Source: a bacterium HR30 (GTDB lineage Bacteria > Desulfobacterota > Binatia > HRBIN30). From it: a DNA stretch of 47,627 bases. A program made the translations under genes and the position numbers. Under the pieces are notes generated by a model. The model did not search any database, was not told the DNA's origin, and saw nothing but the letters and a program-made list of their open reading frames with translations. Location of the stretch: NCBI GenBank assembly GCA_002898795.1, contig BEIG01000013.1, forward strand, positions 1-47,627, in the 5' to 3' direction. This document shows positions 35,201 to 42,368 of this stretch, piece by piece (the stretch's first letter is position 1; every line of letters starts with the position of its first letter).

Positions 35201-35961
35201 GGAATTCTTCCCGCTAGTGCGCCACGCACGTCTCCCAAGCGCTTTTGCTTTGCGTTCCAAACCTCTGCCGGGGTACCTGTGAACGGCGGCAAACCCGTGA
35301 CTGCCTCGAACAGTAAAACCGCTAGGCTGTACCAATCACAGGCAGGCGTCGGGGGTCTACCCAAGATCGCTTCGGGGGCCATGTAAACCCAAGTTCCCGC
35401 AGGGCCGCGCTCGATCAAGCGCTCGATGCCTTCCGGATCGCGGTGCGCGGCGAGCCCAAAGTCGAGCAGCACGATGCCCCCAGCCGAGCGCCACAAAACG
35501 TTGCTCGGCTTAACGTCGCGATGCACAATTCCAGCGGCGTGCACTAAAAGGAGAGCATCCACAAGGTCAGAGGCCGCATGGAGGAGCCCCTGGCTGCGCT
35601 CGGGATCCATCGGGGGGCTTGCGGTTGCGAGTTGCCCATCGGGCTCGTCGGCTCGTTCGCTTACGACTGGTAAGCCATCGACGAATTCCATCGAGAAAAA
35701 GGTGCCGTGGCTTGGGCTCGAAAACAGCTCGTACATCTCCACCAAAGCCGGGTGGCGGAGCGAGCGCAAAATCCGAAACTCACGCTTGAGGCGGTAAATC
35801 TCGTGCGAGCTCCACCCCTCGAGAGCTTTCAGCGCGACCTCTACCCGCGTTTCCCGATCATAAGCGCGGTACACGATGCTGTGAGAGCCCCGGCCAACGA
35901 TGCCGAGGATCTTGAAGCGGCCCTCTTCCGCGACGAGGTGCGAAGCATTCGAAATTGCCAT
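32233..35961 (-). CDS. Ser/Thr protein kinase fused to STAND-type ATPase and helical repeats (PknK-like)
   Basis: 1242 residues. Residues 14-285: active Hanks kinase with glycine loop GRGSHSIV, Lys45 (ALKAL), HRDVKPSN (147-154), DFG (167-169) and MAPEAI. Residues 305-600: STAND/AAA-type ATPase with GREDELQ, Walker A GPGGIGKT (338-345) and Walker B LVLWIDDAQW. From about 690 to the end: helical TPR-like repeats. This is the PknK/MalT-like layout in which ligand or partner sensing by the repeats controls the NTPase and kinase. No membrane span, so cytoplasmic. Its ATG overlaps the stop of the NtrC-like gene (TGATG, 35963-35959), so the pair is co-translated. Likely target: the adjoining regulator. 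Confidence 0.93.
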   Translation of the reverse strand: MAISNASHLVAEEGRFKILGIVGRGSHSIVYRAYDRETRVEVALKALEGWSSHEIYRLKREFRILRSLRHPALVEMYELFSSPSHGTFFSMEFVDGLPVVSERADEPDGQLATASPPMDPERSQGLLHAASDLVDALLLVHAAGIVHRDVKPSNVLWRSAGGIVLLDFGLAAHRDPEGIERLIERGPAGTWVYMAPEAILGRPPTPACDWYSLAVLLFEAVTGLPPFTGTPAEVWNAKQKRLGDVRGALAGRIPDPLADLIVASLDPDPAHRPDGGCWQRTLSEIQIGTRAPATVPVAAEFVTPSAGLFVGREDELQELATLFKQSVRGQVIVAVVSGPGGIGKTELVRQFLREISLSESPLILRARCHWQESVPFNALDGIVDELSLWLAAQQPNPFEHLTALQLDCLSRVFPVMGREESRYSVAPGPNMQPREVRRVAFESLRELLLRAADRSPLVLWIDDAQWADADSAALLGALFRPPGAPPAFMILCQRSNEPGTALPMLEDPSSRSWPDLVRTISLGPLSTASSRRLVVLHCQGTELSSGLVEEIVKEAEGSPLLISQLVQHAARCTVPGRLSPSLALRDLLSVRVEMLPVAARRILDLAAVAVHPIARDLLLRMAGLGERGRPVASSLEAARLLRINRADERMLVEPYHQRVGEVLRERLSASEIERCHVLLAQYLATEATVEEERVFHHWRAAGHLPEAAEWALRAADRAARQLAFEKAAELYAEALALGCPANAVERVEIERKRAEMLVNAGRGSAAAPVFLALAQQTADASLANELQRRATEEYLMSGHLLEGMAALGAVLQQVGLEIPSSPTRALLRSAWQVLPLWWQERRARTRGVVPLVAGALARCDSCHAAAKGLSFVDPPRGLYFSLHALRWALVSGDRHRLARSLSFVGSNLLPMGGLFGRWATRMIERAGAIARMTDDAYLEAVTSLGIAQTRMMECRWAEMLSLCEHARDVFRLRCHGVAWEVAIATMAALRALEELGRLSDLHRQAAAMVQEASRAGNLYAEVTGLLYEGFCLLAVGEPGTARQLAAESTGRWKTTGFHLQHFYAARLESLCDLYEGNAVEAARRFETLWRVLERSALMRHTIFRIDALVLRGRLALAEMIRGDQDVARMGREADRVVRALERERRVDATGWALVFRAALATSTGKASQSIEWLTAAQQKFESAGMSLAAAVAGYRAGQQCAGLVGEKLTTQAERFFASVGVAAPTRFVSMLAPGFECGNRVE

Positions 35962-37553
35962 CAGGAGCCGGGCTTCTCCTCGCTCAACCCGAATAGGCGG
36001 ATCAGCCGATGAACGTGCGAGCGGGCCACCCCCAAGCGCCGCGCGGCTTCGGTGACGTTGCCGGCGGTGTCCTCCAGGGTATGGCGAAGCAAGTGTTTCT
36101 GAAAGGCACGGGTGGCTTCGTGAAAGGAACCCCTGAGGAAATTCTCTAGCTCGGAACTCGGAGCCTCCACTGCTCCCGCAGCACTAACCTCCACGCCCGG
36201 AAACAGGTGCTGCGGCTCCACGATTGCACTGGCATCGGCGGTAGCACGAATGACACCAGCTTCGATAACGTGGGCGAGCTGCCGAACATTGCCGGGCCAC
36301 GGAGCAGCTTGAAGCGCACTCAAAGATTCCGGCGACAAATGAACGGCGCCGAGACGATGGCGTTCCCAAGCCTGGGCGCAAAAATACGCGGCGAGCTCCG
36401 GAATGTCCTCACGGCGCTCAGCCAACGAAGGCAGACGGATGGGCATCACCTCCAGGCGATAGAACAAATCCTCCCGAAACCGCCGCTCCGCCACGGCAGT
36501 GCGCAAGTCTGTGTTCGTGGCAGCAATGAGCCGCACGTCGGCCCGCACCGGGCGCGCACTGCCCAGTGGAAAGTACTCCCGTGTTTGCAAGAGGTGCAGG
36601 AGCTTGCCCTGCGCCATCAAGGGCAAGTCGCCGACCTCGTCGAGCAACAAAGTGCCGCCCTCGGCCGCTGCCACCTTACCCAGAATGGCGCGATTGGCCG
36701 TGGAATGTGCGCCCGGAACCGCACCAAAGAGCTCGCTTTCCACCAAATTGTCCGGCAGCGCAGCGCAATTCACCTCGATAAACGGAGCGCTAGCCCGCGG
36801 CCCGTTGTCATGCACGAGCCGGGCAAACTGGCTCTTGCCGGTGCCGGACTCCCCGGTGAGCAACAACGTCACGTCCAGCGGCGCTACCATGTGCGCTTGC
36901 TGCAAAACCCGCGCGAGGGCTTGAGAGCGACCGATAACGCCAGAAAGTTTCAGCCGCGCTCGGCTCGCCGCCGTGGGGTCGGTAATGCTCGCATCCCGAT
37001 AGCTCCTCAAGGCACGCTCGGCCAGGGGAGCAAGTAAGTGCCCCACCGTTTCCACAGCATGGCAGCAGTCGTCGGATAACAGCGGCCAAGCTTCGCTGCC
37101 TTGCAAGTAAATCACCCCGTAAGTGGGCTCAGTTCCAATGGGTGCACAACAAACCGCACCAATCTGGGCGGAGGACACACTGGCTCGTTGGTTGAAACGC
37201 GGGTCGAGCACGGCAGCAGGCGTGATCACGGCTTTGCCGGAAGCCAGTACTTCGGCAATGATCCCGTGCGACACAAGAAATCGCACTTGTTCGATTTCTG
37301 CAGTCGAAAAACCGTGCGCCCGGAACCAAACGGCACGGGGCTCTCCATCGGGCTCGCTGCGATCGACCAGCTCCAAATAGCCTTGCCGGGCGCCCGTCAT
37401 TTCCACCAACAGGAGCAAGGCTTCTTGCAAAAAAGGTTCGATCGCAGTCTCGCGCCCGAGTTCGAGCAACCGGAGGTACAAGTCGCGCTCACGCCGGACA
37501 CGGGCCAGCTCGTCGCCGCCCGTTCGATTCATCCACGCGGCACCGTACGCCAT
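35961..37553 (-). CDS. NtrC-family AAA+ transcriptional regulator (GAF-AAA-Fis HTH) with GAHSTA in place of GAFTGA
   Basis: 530 residues from ATG 37553; ATG 37532 and a GTG at 37742 are alternatives, none with a good ribosome-binding site. The conserved part begins NRTGGDELARVRRERDLYL. GAF sensor about 32-180, AAA+ about 205-425 with Walker A GESGTGKS (234-241), Walker B GGTLLLDEVGDL, sensor RLIAATN and FREDLFYRL, then a Fis-type helix-turn-helix (AGNVTEAARRLGVARSHVHRL, about 497-517, split here by its first residues). The loop that contacts sigma54 reads GAHSTA at 281-286. TyrR and Rhodobacter capsulatus NtrC also lack GAFTGA and act with sigma70, so sigma54 use is uncertain. No receiver or FHA domain; coupled to the kinase gene. 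Confidence 0.9.
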   Translation of the reverse strand: MAYGAAWMNRTGGDELARVRRERDLYLRLLELGRETAIEPFLQEALLLLVEMTGARQGYLELVDRSEPDGEPRAVWFRAHGFSTAEIEQVRFLVSHGIIAEVLASGKAVITPAAVLDPRFNQRASVSSAQIGAVCCAPIGTEPTYGVIYLQGSEAWPLLSDDCCHAVETVGHLLAPLAERALRSYRDASITDPTAASRARLKLSGVIGRSQALARVLQQAHMVAPLDVTLLLTGESGTGKSQFARLVHDNGPRASAPFIEVNCAALPDNLVESELFGAVPGAHSTANRAILGKVAAAEGGTLLLDEVGDLPLMAQGKLLHLLQTREYFPLGSARPVRADVRLIAATNTDLRTAVAERRFREDLFYRLEVMPIRLPSLAERREDIPELAAYFCAQAWERHRLGAVHLSPESLSALQAAPWPGNVRQLAHVIEAGVIRATADASAIVEPQHLFPGVEVSAAGAVEAPSSELENFLRGSFHEATRAFQKHLLRHTLEDTAGNVTEAARRLGVARSHVHRLIRLFGLSEEKPGS

Positions 37554-38196
37554 CCCAGGCTGGAAGGCAAGACTTGAGGGGCTCGTTTTCTCCGTCCCCG
37601 CGGCGGGTCGATCCCCTGAAACGTTGTTCGCGCGCCCACGAGAAACCGGTGACACCGGTTCGAGCCTCGGCAGATCACCGTACAGGGTGTTTTGCGGTAA
37701 CTGGTACGCACCCTTCCGTCGCCACAAGCATGGACCGGCCACGTGCCCTTGGTCAAAGTAGCGGTCGAGATCTGGTCGAGATTCGCTCCTCGGGGGTACC
37801 CTTCAAGTCCACGCACGCAGTCCTGTCCCACCGGAATCGGCACAGGGTCGGAGGGTCGCCCATACCAACCTAGAAACTCATCCCAGCGCGACGAGGCGAA
37901 GAAACCTGCGTTGGGCTCAGGCGAAGACAGGTAGCGCGCGCTCCAACTGGGCCAAACAACAAGAAGGGGACGCTTCCGCATAGGACGGGCTGACTCACAT
38001 TCGGAACGCTTTTCCCCCTCGAACGTACTTATGTCCTCTAAAGGAGACGCTGCAGAGGTGCCTGAAGCTCCCCAAAGAGCCAAATCGGGTTGGCACGTTA
38101 CTTGTTGTGTAATTGGGGAAAGAAACCGGCTCGAACCGAGCAAACCCCTACTGGCCAGTGGACAAGCAAGGCGAGCCCATCGAAGAGGAGAGACCG
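37554..38196. other. Intergenic region between the regulator and the Cys-rich protein
   Basis: About 640 bases. Minus-strand frames continue upstream of the regulator start for several hundred bases but lack a ribosome-binding site and recognisable domain; part of this could be an N-terminal extension of the regulator (to 37742). The plus-strand end contains the sigma54-like element at 38090-38106 and the ribosome-binding site of the next gene. Confidence 0.45.
38090..38106 (+). promoter_or_regulatory. Sigma54-like promoter before the Cys-rich secreted protein gene
   Basis: TTGGCACG (38090-38097), four bases, TTGTT (38102-38106). The -24 GG (38092-38093) and the -12 position (38104-38105) are separated by exactly ten bases as in sigma54 promoters; the -24 half is perfect and the -12 half has GT instead of GC. 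A start about 12 bases further on would leave an 80-base leader before ATG 38197. Confidence 0.55.
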
Positions 38197-38697
38197 ATGA
38201 AGCCAGACACATCCCACCACATCCCCGGATTACTGATCACTACCCTTGTCGGCGCGAGCATGGCATTCGCAGCTTCGTCTGCACAGGCCGGCGACTCTTT
38301 GGCGTGTCAATCCGCCAAGCTCAACGCGCAGGTCAACCATGCACGCTGCGTTGTTCGCTGCCGGCAGCGTCCGCCAGAACGCGTGCAACCGTGTGAAACA
38401 CGTTGCGACCAGCGGCTTACGCGCCGTCTCCAGATCCTGCAGTCTGCTCCGGTATGTACGGGTGCGAGCTCTGGACCAACTCCAGACAACGACGTGTGCG
38501 ACCTTCAGCTCTTGAAGGCGGCATGGAAACAAGTGAAATGCTTCCTGCGTTGCGAGCGCCTAGCCGTCAACTCGCCGACGTTCGATATCGGGCAGTGCAA
38601 CGATAGATGCACCAGTAAATTCAACCGTACACGAGCGCGGGTGTTACAACAGCCCACCTGTGCGCAACACTCGGGTCAGATGCCCAGCATCAACTAA
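38197..38697 (+). CDS. Secreted cysteine-rich protein with two tandem twin-CX3C modules
   Basis: 166 residues from ATG 38197 with GAGGAGAG six bases upstream. Signal peptide: MKPDTSHHIPGLLITTLVGA followed by SMAFAASSAQA, cleaved near residue 31. The mature protein has 12 cysteines in two copies of one pattern: C-x13-C-x3-C-x10-C-x3-C-x16-C (Cys37, 51, 55, 66, 70, 87) and C-x13-C-x3-C-x14-C-x3-C-x16-C (Cys101, 115, 119, 134, 138, 155). Each copy contains R-C-rich helices (ARCVVRC, VKCFLRC, ETRC, NDRC). Two CX3C pairs in antiparallel helices resemble the disulphide-locked hairpin of small Tim proteins, by pattern only. Flanked by a sigma54-like promoter and a strong terminator, so a single-gene unit. 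Function unknown. Confidence 0.85.
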   Translation: MKPDTSHHIPGLLITTLVGASMAFAASSAQAGDSLACQSAKLNAQVNHARCVVRCRQRPPERVQPCETRCDQRLTRRLQILQSAPVCTGASSGPTPDNDVCDLQLLKAAWKQVKCFLRCERLAVNSPTFDIGQCNDRCTSKFNRTRARVLQQPTCAQHSGQMPSIN

Positions 38698-38729
38698 CCG
38701 AGCCCGCCACTGACTCCGCGCCAACTCCC

Positions 38730-38763
38730 GCCACGCCGAGCCCAGCGCTCGGCGTGGCTTTTT
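38730..38763 (+). terminator. Intrinsic terminator after the Cys-rich protein gene
   Basis: Perfect 12-bp stem GCCACGCCGAGC (38730-38741) and GCTCGGCGTGGC (38747-38758), 5-base loop, followed by TTTTTGTG. Thirty bases after the stop codon and just before the converging formyltransferase stop. Confidence 0.9.
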
Positions 38764-38767
38764 GTGC

Positions 38768-39685
38768 CTAAAAGCGATGTCCGGTGCTCAGACCGATCTC
38801 CTGAGCCACTTCCGCTGCGGGACGCTTCGCGCCGCTCCCGTAGCGTAGCCGTTTCACCACAATGGCGCCCCCTTGCGCCGCAACGACAAGGCCGTTGGGT
38901 CCAATCTCCAGGACCGTACCAGGGACGCTATCAGGCAAGCGCGCCCCGGTCTTGCGAGCGTCGAAAAATCGTAGTTTTTCCCCGCGCACCCTGTTGTAAG
39001 CCCCCGGCTGTGGATCGCACCCGCGAATCAGATTGTATACCTGCTCGATCGGCTGCGACCAATCGACCTCTGCATGCTCATCCCGACAAAGTGGATCGTA
39101 TGTCGCTTGCGACTCGTCCTGCGGAATTCGCGGGGCGACACCGCGGTCGATCAAACGCACCGCTTCGACCACCGCTTCCACCCCTAGTGGGAACAACTTG
39201 TTGAAGTACAGCGAGGCGGCCGTGTCGTCAGGATCGATGGTGGCTTCCTTTTGCAGCAAGATCGGACCCGTATCGATGCCCTGGTCCACCCAAAATACGG
39301 TGACCCCGGTTTTGGTTTCCCCTTTGATAATCTGCCAGGGGATTGCACTGCCACCCCGATACTTGGGGAGCAACGAAGGGTGAAAGCAAATACTGCCCAG
39401 CCGGGGAACGACAAAAACCTGAGGCGGCACGATTTGGGTAACGTAAGCGAGCACTGCCAAATCGGGATGGAGTTCTTGCCACTCTTCTCGCACCTTTGGG
39501 TCTTTCAACGAGGCGTGCTGCCTTACCGGAATCCCCAACGCAACGGCCCGAGCCTTTACCGGATCCGGCTTGTCAGGCGCGGCATCGGGCGGACAGTACA
39601 CGGCGACAACTTCGTGACCGTCTTGTCGAAGCCGGTCCAAAACCTCAGCGGCAAAGGCTGCTTGTCCCACGAGAATGATCCGCAT
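38768..39685 (-). CDS. Formyltransferase-family protein, FDH (10-formyl-THF hydrolase)-type rather than classical Fmt
   Basis: 305 residues. The N-terminal hydrolase/transferase core shows CFHPSLLPKYRGGSAIPW with His102 and VDQGIDTGPILLQKE with Asp138, then PLGVEAVVEAVRLI and a C-terminal FDH/Fmt-C-like barrel (VPGTVLEIGPNGLVVAAQGG). In methionyl-tRNA formyltransferase an Asn precedes the catalytic His by two (NVH); here it is Cys-Phe-His, like the YHPSLLP of 10-formyl-THF dehydrogenase. It should therefore take the formyl group from 10-formyl-THF, but the acceptor (water, Met-tRNA or a sugar amine) is open. A link with folD and the gcv genes is functional, not positional. Confidence 0.82.
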   Translation of the reverse strand: MRIILVGQAAFAAEVLDRLRQDGHEVVAVYCPPDAAPDKPDPVKARAVALGIPVRQHASLKDPKVREEWQELHPDLAVLAYVTQIVPPQVFVVPRLGSICFHPSLLPKYRGGSAIPWQIIKGETKTGVTVFWVDQGIDTGPILLQKEATIDPDDTAASLYFNKLFPLGVEAVVEAVRLIDRGVAPRIPQDESQATYDPLCRDEHAEVDWSQPIEQVYNLIRGCDPQPGAYNRVRGEKLRFFDARKTGARLPDSVPGTVLEIGPNGLVVAAQGGAIVVKRLRYGSGAKRPAAEVAQEIGLSTGHRF

Positions 39686-39747
39686 GTCCTCCCACCTTTA
39701 CCGGTTGCCTACCAGTCAGGCACAAGCCCAAATCGGGCTGGCGCGGC

Positions 39748-40491
39748 TCAAGCTTTTAAGTGACGCGCAAAAAACTCGAGCAAACGCCGCCAAGCGTCTG
39801 CCGCAGCCTCAGGCCGGTAGGAATCGCGTTCGTCGCAAAAGAAACCATGGGGTGCGCCCGGGTACACGACCACTTCTGCCTGCTTGCCCAGCTCTTTGAG
39901 CCGCGCCTCGATGCGCCGTACCTCGTCCATGGGGATAAACGGGTCGGCCTCTCCGAAGAACAAGAGCATGGCGCCCTGGAGTTGGTCGGCGTACTCCAGC
40001 GGAGCCTTCGGCGTTTTCTCGCTCGGTTGCATCACACTGCCAATGCCGCCGCCGTAAAATGGCACGGCTGCCCGCACAGCCGGGTTACGGCACGCAGTGA
40101 GGAAGGTTACGCGCCCACCCATGCAAAACCCGGTGACCCCGATCCGATCGCGCTTGACCTCCGGCAAGTTTTGCAAGAAGGCAATCGCTGCGTTCATATC
40201 GCGAACGATATCGTCGTCGCGCAAACTCGTGAGCAAACGGATGGCCTCGGGCAAATTATCGTAGCCCACGACTGTGTTGGGGGAGACGCGGTGGTAAAGG
40301 TCCGGGGCAAGCGCCACGTACCCCTCGCGTGCAATCCGCTCCGCGACGTTTTTGATGTGCTGGTTGAGTCCGAAGGCTTCCATCACGACCACAACCGCGG
40401 GGTACGGGCCTGCTCCGCGAGGCTCCACAAGATATGCGGGCATCGCTTCGCCGTTTACGGGGACAGAAACCATCGTACCGGACACTTCCAT
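39748..40491 (-). CDS. Dienelactone hydrolase family protein
   Basis: 247 residues from ATG 40491, chosen because GGAGGA lies four bases upstream (a longer frame to 40557 lacks one). Alpha/beta-hydrolase of the dienelactone type with the Cys-Asp-His triad: Cys in GFCMGGRV (near 123), Asp in GEADPFIP (near 173), His in GAPHGFFCDERD (near 205). Members open enol-lactones in aromatic degradation or hydrolyse other esters in the cytoplasm. It is divergent from an IclR regulator with an inverted repeat between, which suggests control by that regulator. Substrate unknown. Confidence 0.92.
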   Translation of the reverse strand: MEVSGTMVSVPVNGEAMPAYLVEPRGAGPYPAVVVVMEAFGLNQHIKNVAERIAREGYVALAPDLYHRVSPNTVVGYDNLPEAIRLLTSLRDDDIVRDMNAAIAFLQNLPEVKRDRIGVTGFCMGGRVTFLTACRNPAVRAAVPFYGGGIGSVMQPSEKTPKAPLEYADQLQGAMLLFFGEADPFIPMDEVRRIEARLKELGKQAEVVVYPGAPHGFFCDERDSYRPEAAADAWRRLLEFFARHLKA

Positions 40492-40534
40492 CTCATCCTC
40501 CTGGCCGAGGTAGCCCATATACGGCCAGCCATTT

Positions 40535-40575
40535 TTCCTTGCAACGGGCCCACGCAAAACCCCGTTTGCAAGGAA
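40535..40575. promoter_or_regulatory. Inverted repeat, probable operator in the dienelactone hydrolase / IclR divergent region
   Basis: TTCCTTGCAA at 40535-40544 and its exact reverse complement TTGCAAGGAA at 40566-40575, centres 31 bases apart (about three helical turns); the pairing continues inward as CGGG and CCCG with one extra T. It lies between the two divergent starts (40491 and 40628), the place expected for an autoregulatory IclR site. Confidence 0.6.
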
Positions 40576-40627
40576 CCGTCCGCTGGACTACTAAACCGCG
40601 TCCGGCCACTTCAGAAGGAGACCCAAC

Positions 40628-41407
40628 GTGCGACGCGACAAGACCAACTACGTAATCCAGTCGGTTTCTCATGCCTTGGACGTCTTAGAACAATTCGCGG
40701 GGAGTCAGGAAGAACTCGGTGTGACCGAACTGAGCAAGCGGCTCAAGCTGCACAAAAACAACGTGTTCAGGATTCTCGCGACGTTGGAGGCCCGCGGGTA
40801 CATCGAGCAGAACAAGGTTACAGAAAACTATCGCCTCGGTGTGCGGTGCGCCACGCTTGGCCAGCGCTATTTGGGGCAGGTGGGGTTACTCAAACCGGCG
40901 CGTCCGATCTTGCAACAGCTCGCTGGTTCCGTCGGGGAAACTGCCATGATCGGAGTGGTGCGATCAGGTATGGCGGTCGTGCTCGATGCGGCAGATCCCG
41001 GTCAAACCGTGCGGGTGGTTGCTCAGATTGGCGAGCCCGTACCATTGCACTGCACGGCTATTGGGAAAGTGGCGCTCGCGTTTGGGGAAGCGACGCTCAA
41101 GGAGGCACTACCCGAACCCCTTGCCCGCTGCACCGAGAAAACCATCGTGGATAAAGAGCGACTGATCGCCGAACTTGACCGTGTGGCCGAACAAGGTTGG
41201 GCACTGGAGGCAGGAGAACACGTACTGGACGTGACTTCCGTGGCCACACCCGTGCGGGACTATACTGGCTCGCTCGTTGCCGCGCTGGCCCTGAGTGGGC
41301 CAACGTACCGCATGGGCGAGCAGCGGTTACGGGAGCAAATCGTTCCGCTTCTGACCCGAGCGAGTAAAGAACTCTCGGGCCGACTCGGGTTCGAGTCGAA
41401 GAAGTAA
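40628..41407 (+). CDS. IclR-family transcriptional regulator
   Basis: 259 residues from GTG 40628 with AAGGAG eight bases upstream. N-terminal winged helix-turn-helix (SVSHALDVLEQF, then LGVTELSKRLKLHKNNVFRILATLEARGY), then the IclR effector-binding domain (ETAMIGVVRSGMAVVLDAAD, LHCTAIGKVALAF, RGWALEAGEHV-like WALEAGEHVLDV, and VAALALSGPTYRMG). IclR regulators sense small organic acids and often control a divergent catabolic gene. Here that is the dienelactone hydrolase gene. Effector unknown. After the stop there is no clear terminator. Confidence 0.93.
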   Translation: MRRDKTNYVIQSVSHALDVLEQFAGSQEELGVTELSKRLKLHKNNVFRILATLEARGYIEQNKVTENYRLGVRCATLGQRYLGQVGLLKPARPILQQLAGSVGETAMIGVVRSGMAVVLDAADPGQTVRVVAQIGEPVPLHCTAIGKVALAFGEATLKEALPEPLARCTEKTIVDKERLIAELDRVAEQGWALEAGEHVLDVTSVATPVRDYTGSLVAALALSGPTYRMGEQRLREQIVPLLTRASKELSGRLGFESKK

Positions 41408-41563
41408 GAACCTAGGAAGCGGCGCTCCACCAGCACGGATTTGCAGGGAGAAGTGTTCTCGGAAGTTAGCGCCGGCACGCGAGGCGCGGTCTTCTGTGCT
41501 GGCAGAGACTCCCGGGCAGGACTCCTCGGGAACTAGGGAGCAATCATTCCGATTGTCTCAGGC

Positions 41564-42300
41564 TTAAAGCAGCCGACTTTCCGCCACCCCTGTGATCGAG
41601 CCCGTAACCAAACCATGAGCGACCAAGGTAGTAGCTGACTTCGAGCGGCCTACTACCTCCGCCCCGGCTTTCTTCCTGTTGGAAATCCTGCGGGCACAAG
41701 CCAATGGTTGTCGGCGCAGGAACAAACGCGGATCGAGCTTACAGCGGCGGAACAAGTACCCCCAACCCTCTTCTTCCCGGCACACGAAAATCTTCACGGC
41801 CGGGTAGGTCCCCACCGCCTGGGCCACCTGCCACCCTTTCAACTTGCGCCCGTCCTCGAATACGATGTGGTACACGGACGCGGCCCCATCCTCCCGAAGG
41901 CCACTCCCGAACCAACGATCGCAGCTCGGCTTCGAATCTGTCCGAATCACCGCAAGCTCGGCCTGGTTTCCCGGAAGAAAGTTGGCCTCCTCCGGAACGT
42001 TCCAACCCCGAAGAGCTACGTACCGCTCGCGCGGGCAGCTCGAAACCAGAAAGCCCTCTGCCTGCCCCCCACCGGTTCCACCCGTACCTTGAGGGAACTT
42101 CGTGGCCGGAGCTCCTCGATCCACACAATTTTGGGCTGCCGGTGGAGGTACCAGCCGTCCGGGTACCACACCGTGTAGCCCTCCCGCGGGTGGGTAAAGG
42201 TTGCCGCCACGCAAGGGCTGGCCACAACCACCCACGCAAGCTTCCACCCCCAGCGCCCGGTGACCGCCCACACTCGCCGCAAGCTCTCGAGCAACGTCAT
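41564..42300 (-). pseudogene. Exported PsbP-like-fold protein gene with a single-base frameshift in a G6 run
   Basis: ATG 42300 has AAGGAGGT five bases upstream. The N-terminus is a signal peptide (basic, then WKLAWVVVASPCVAA), followed by FTHPREGYTVWYPDGWYLH, a pattern seen at the start of PsbP-like domains. At 42065-42070 there are six G on the coding strand. Reading on gives a stop at 42016; adding one G continues in the next frame with well-formed protein (QAEGFLVSSCPRERYVALRG, then PGNQAELAVIRTDSKPSC, IVFEDGRKLKGWQVAQAVGTYPA cut here at 20) to a stop at 41564, 245 residues in all. Either a sequencing error, a true mutation, or a phase-variable tract. Function unknown. Confidence 0.72.
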
Positions 42301-42368
42301 CGTGCACCTCCTTCAACGAGGCTTACCGATTGTACATCCGCGCAACCACGCGAGCGTACGCACCCGGG

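Noticed and set aside
37554-37981. Possible minus-strand gene upstream of the NtrC-like regulator
   Set aside because: Open frames exist but no start has a ribosome-binding site and no domain is visible.
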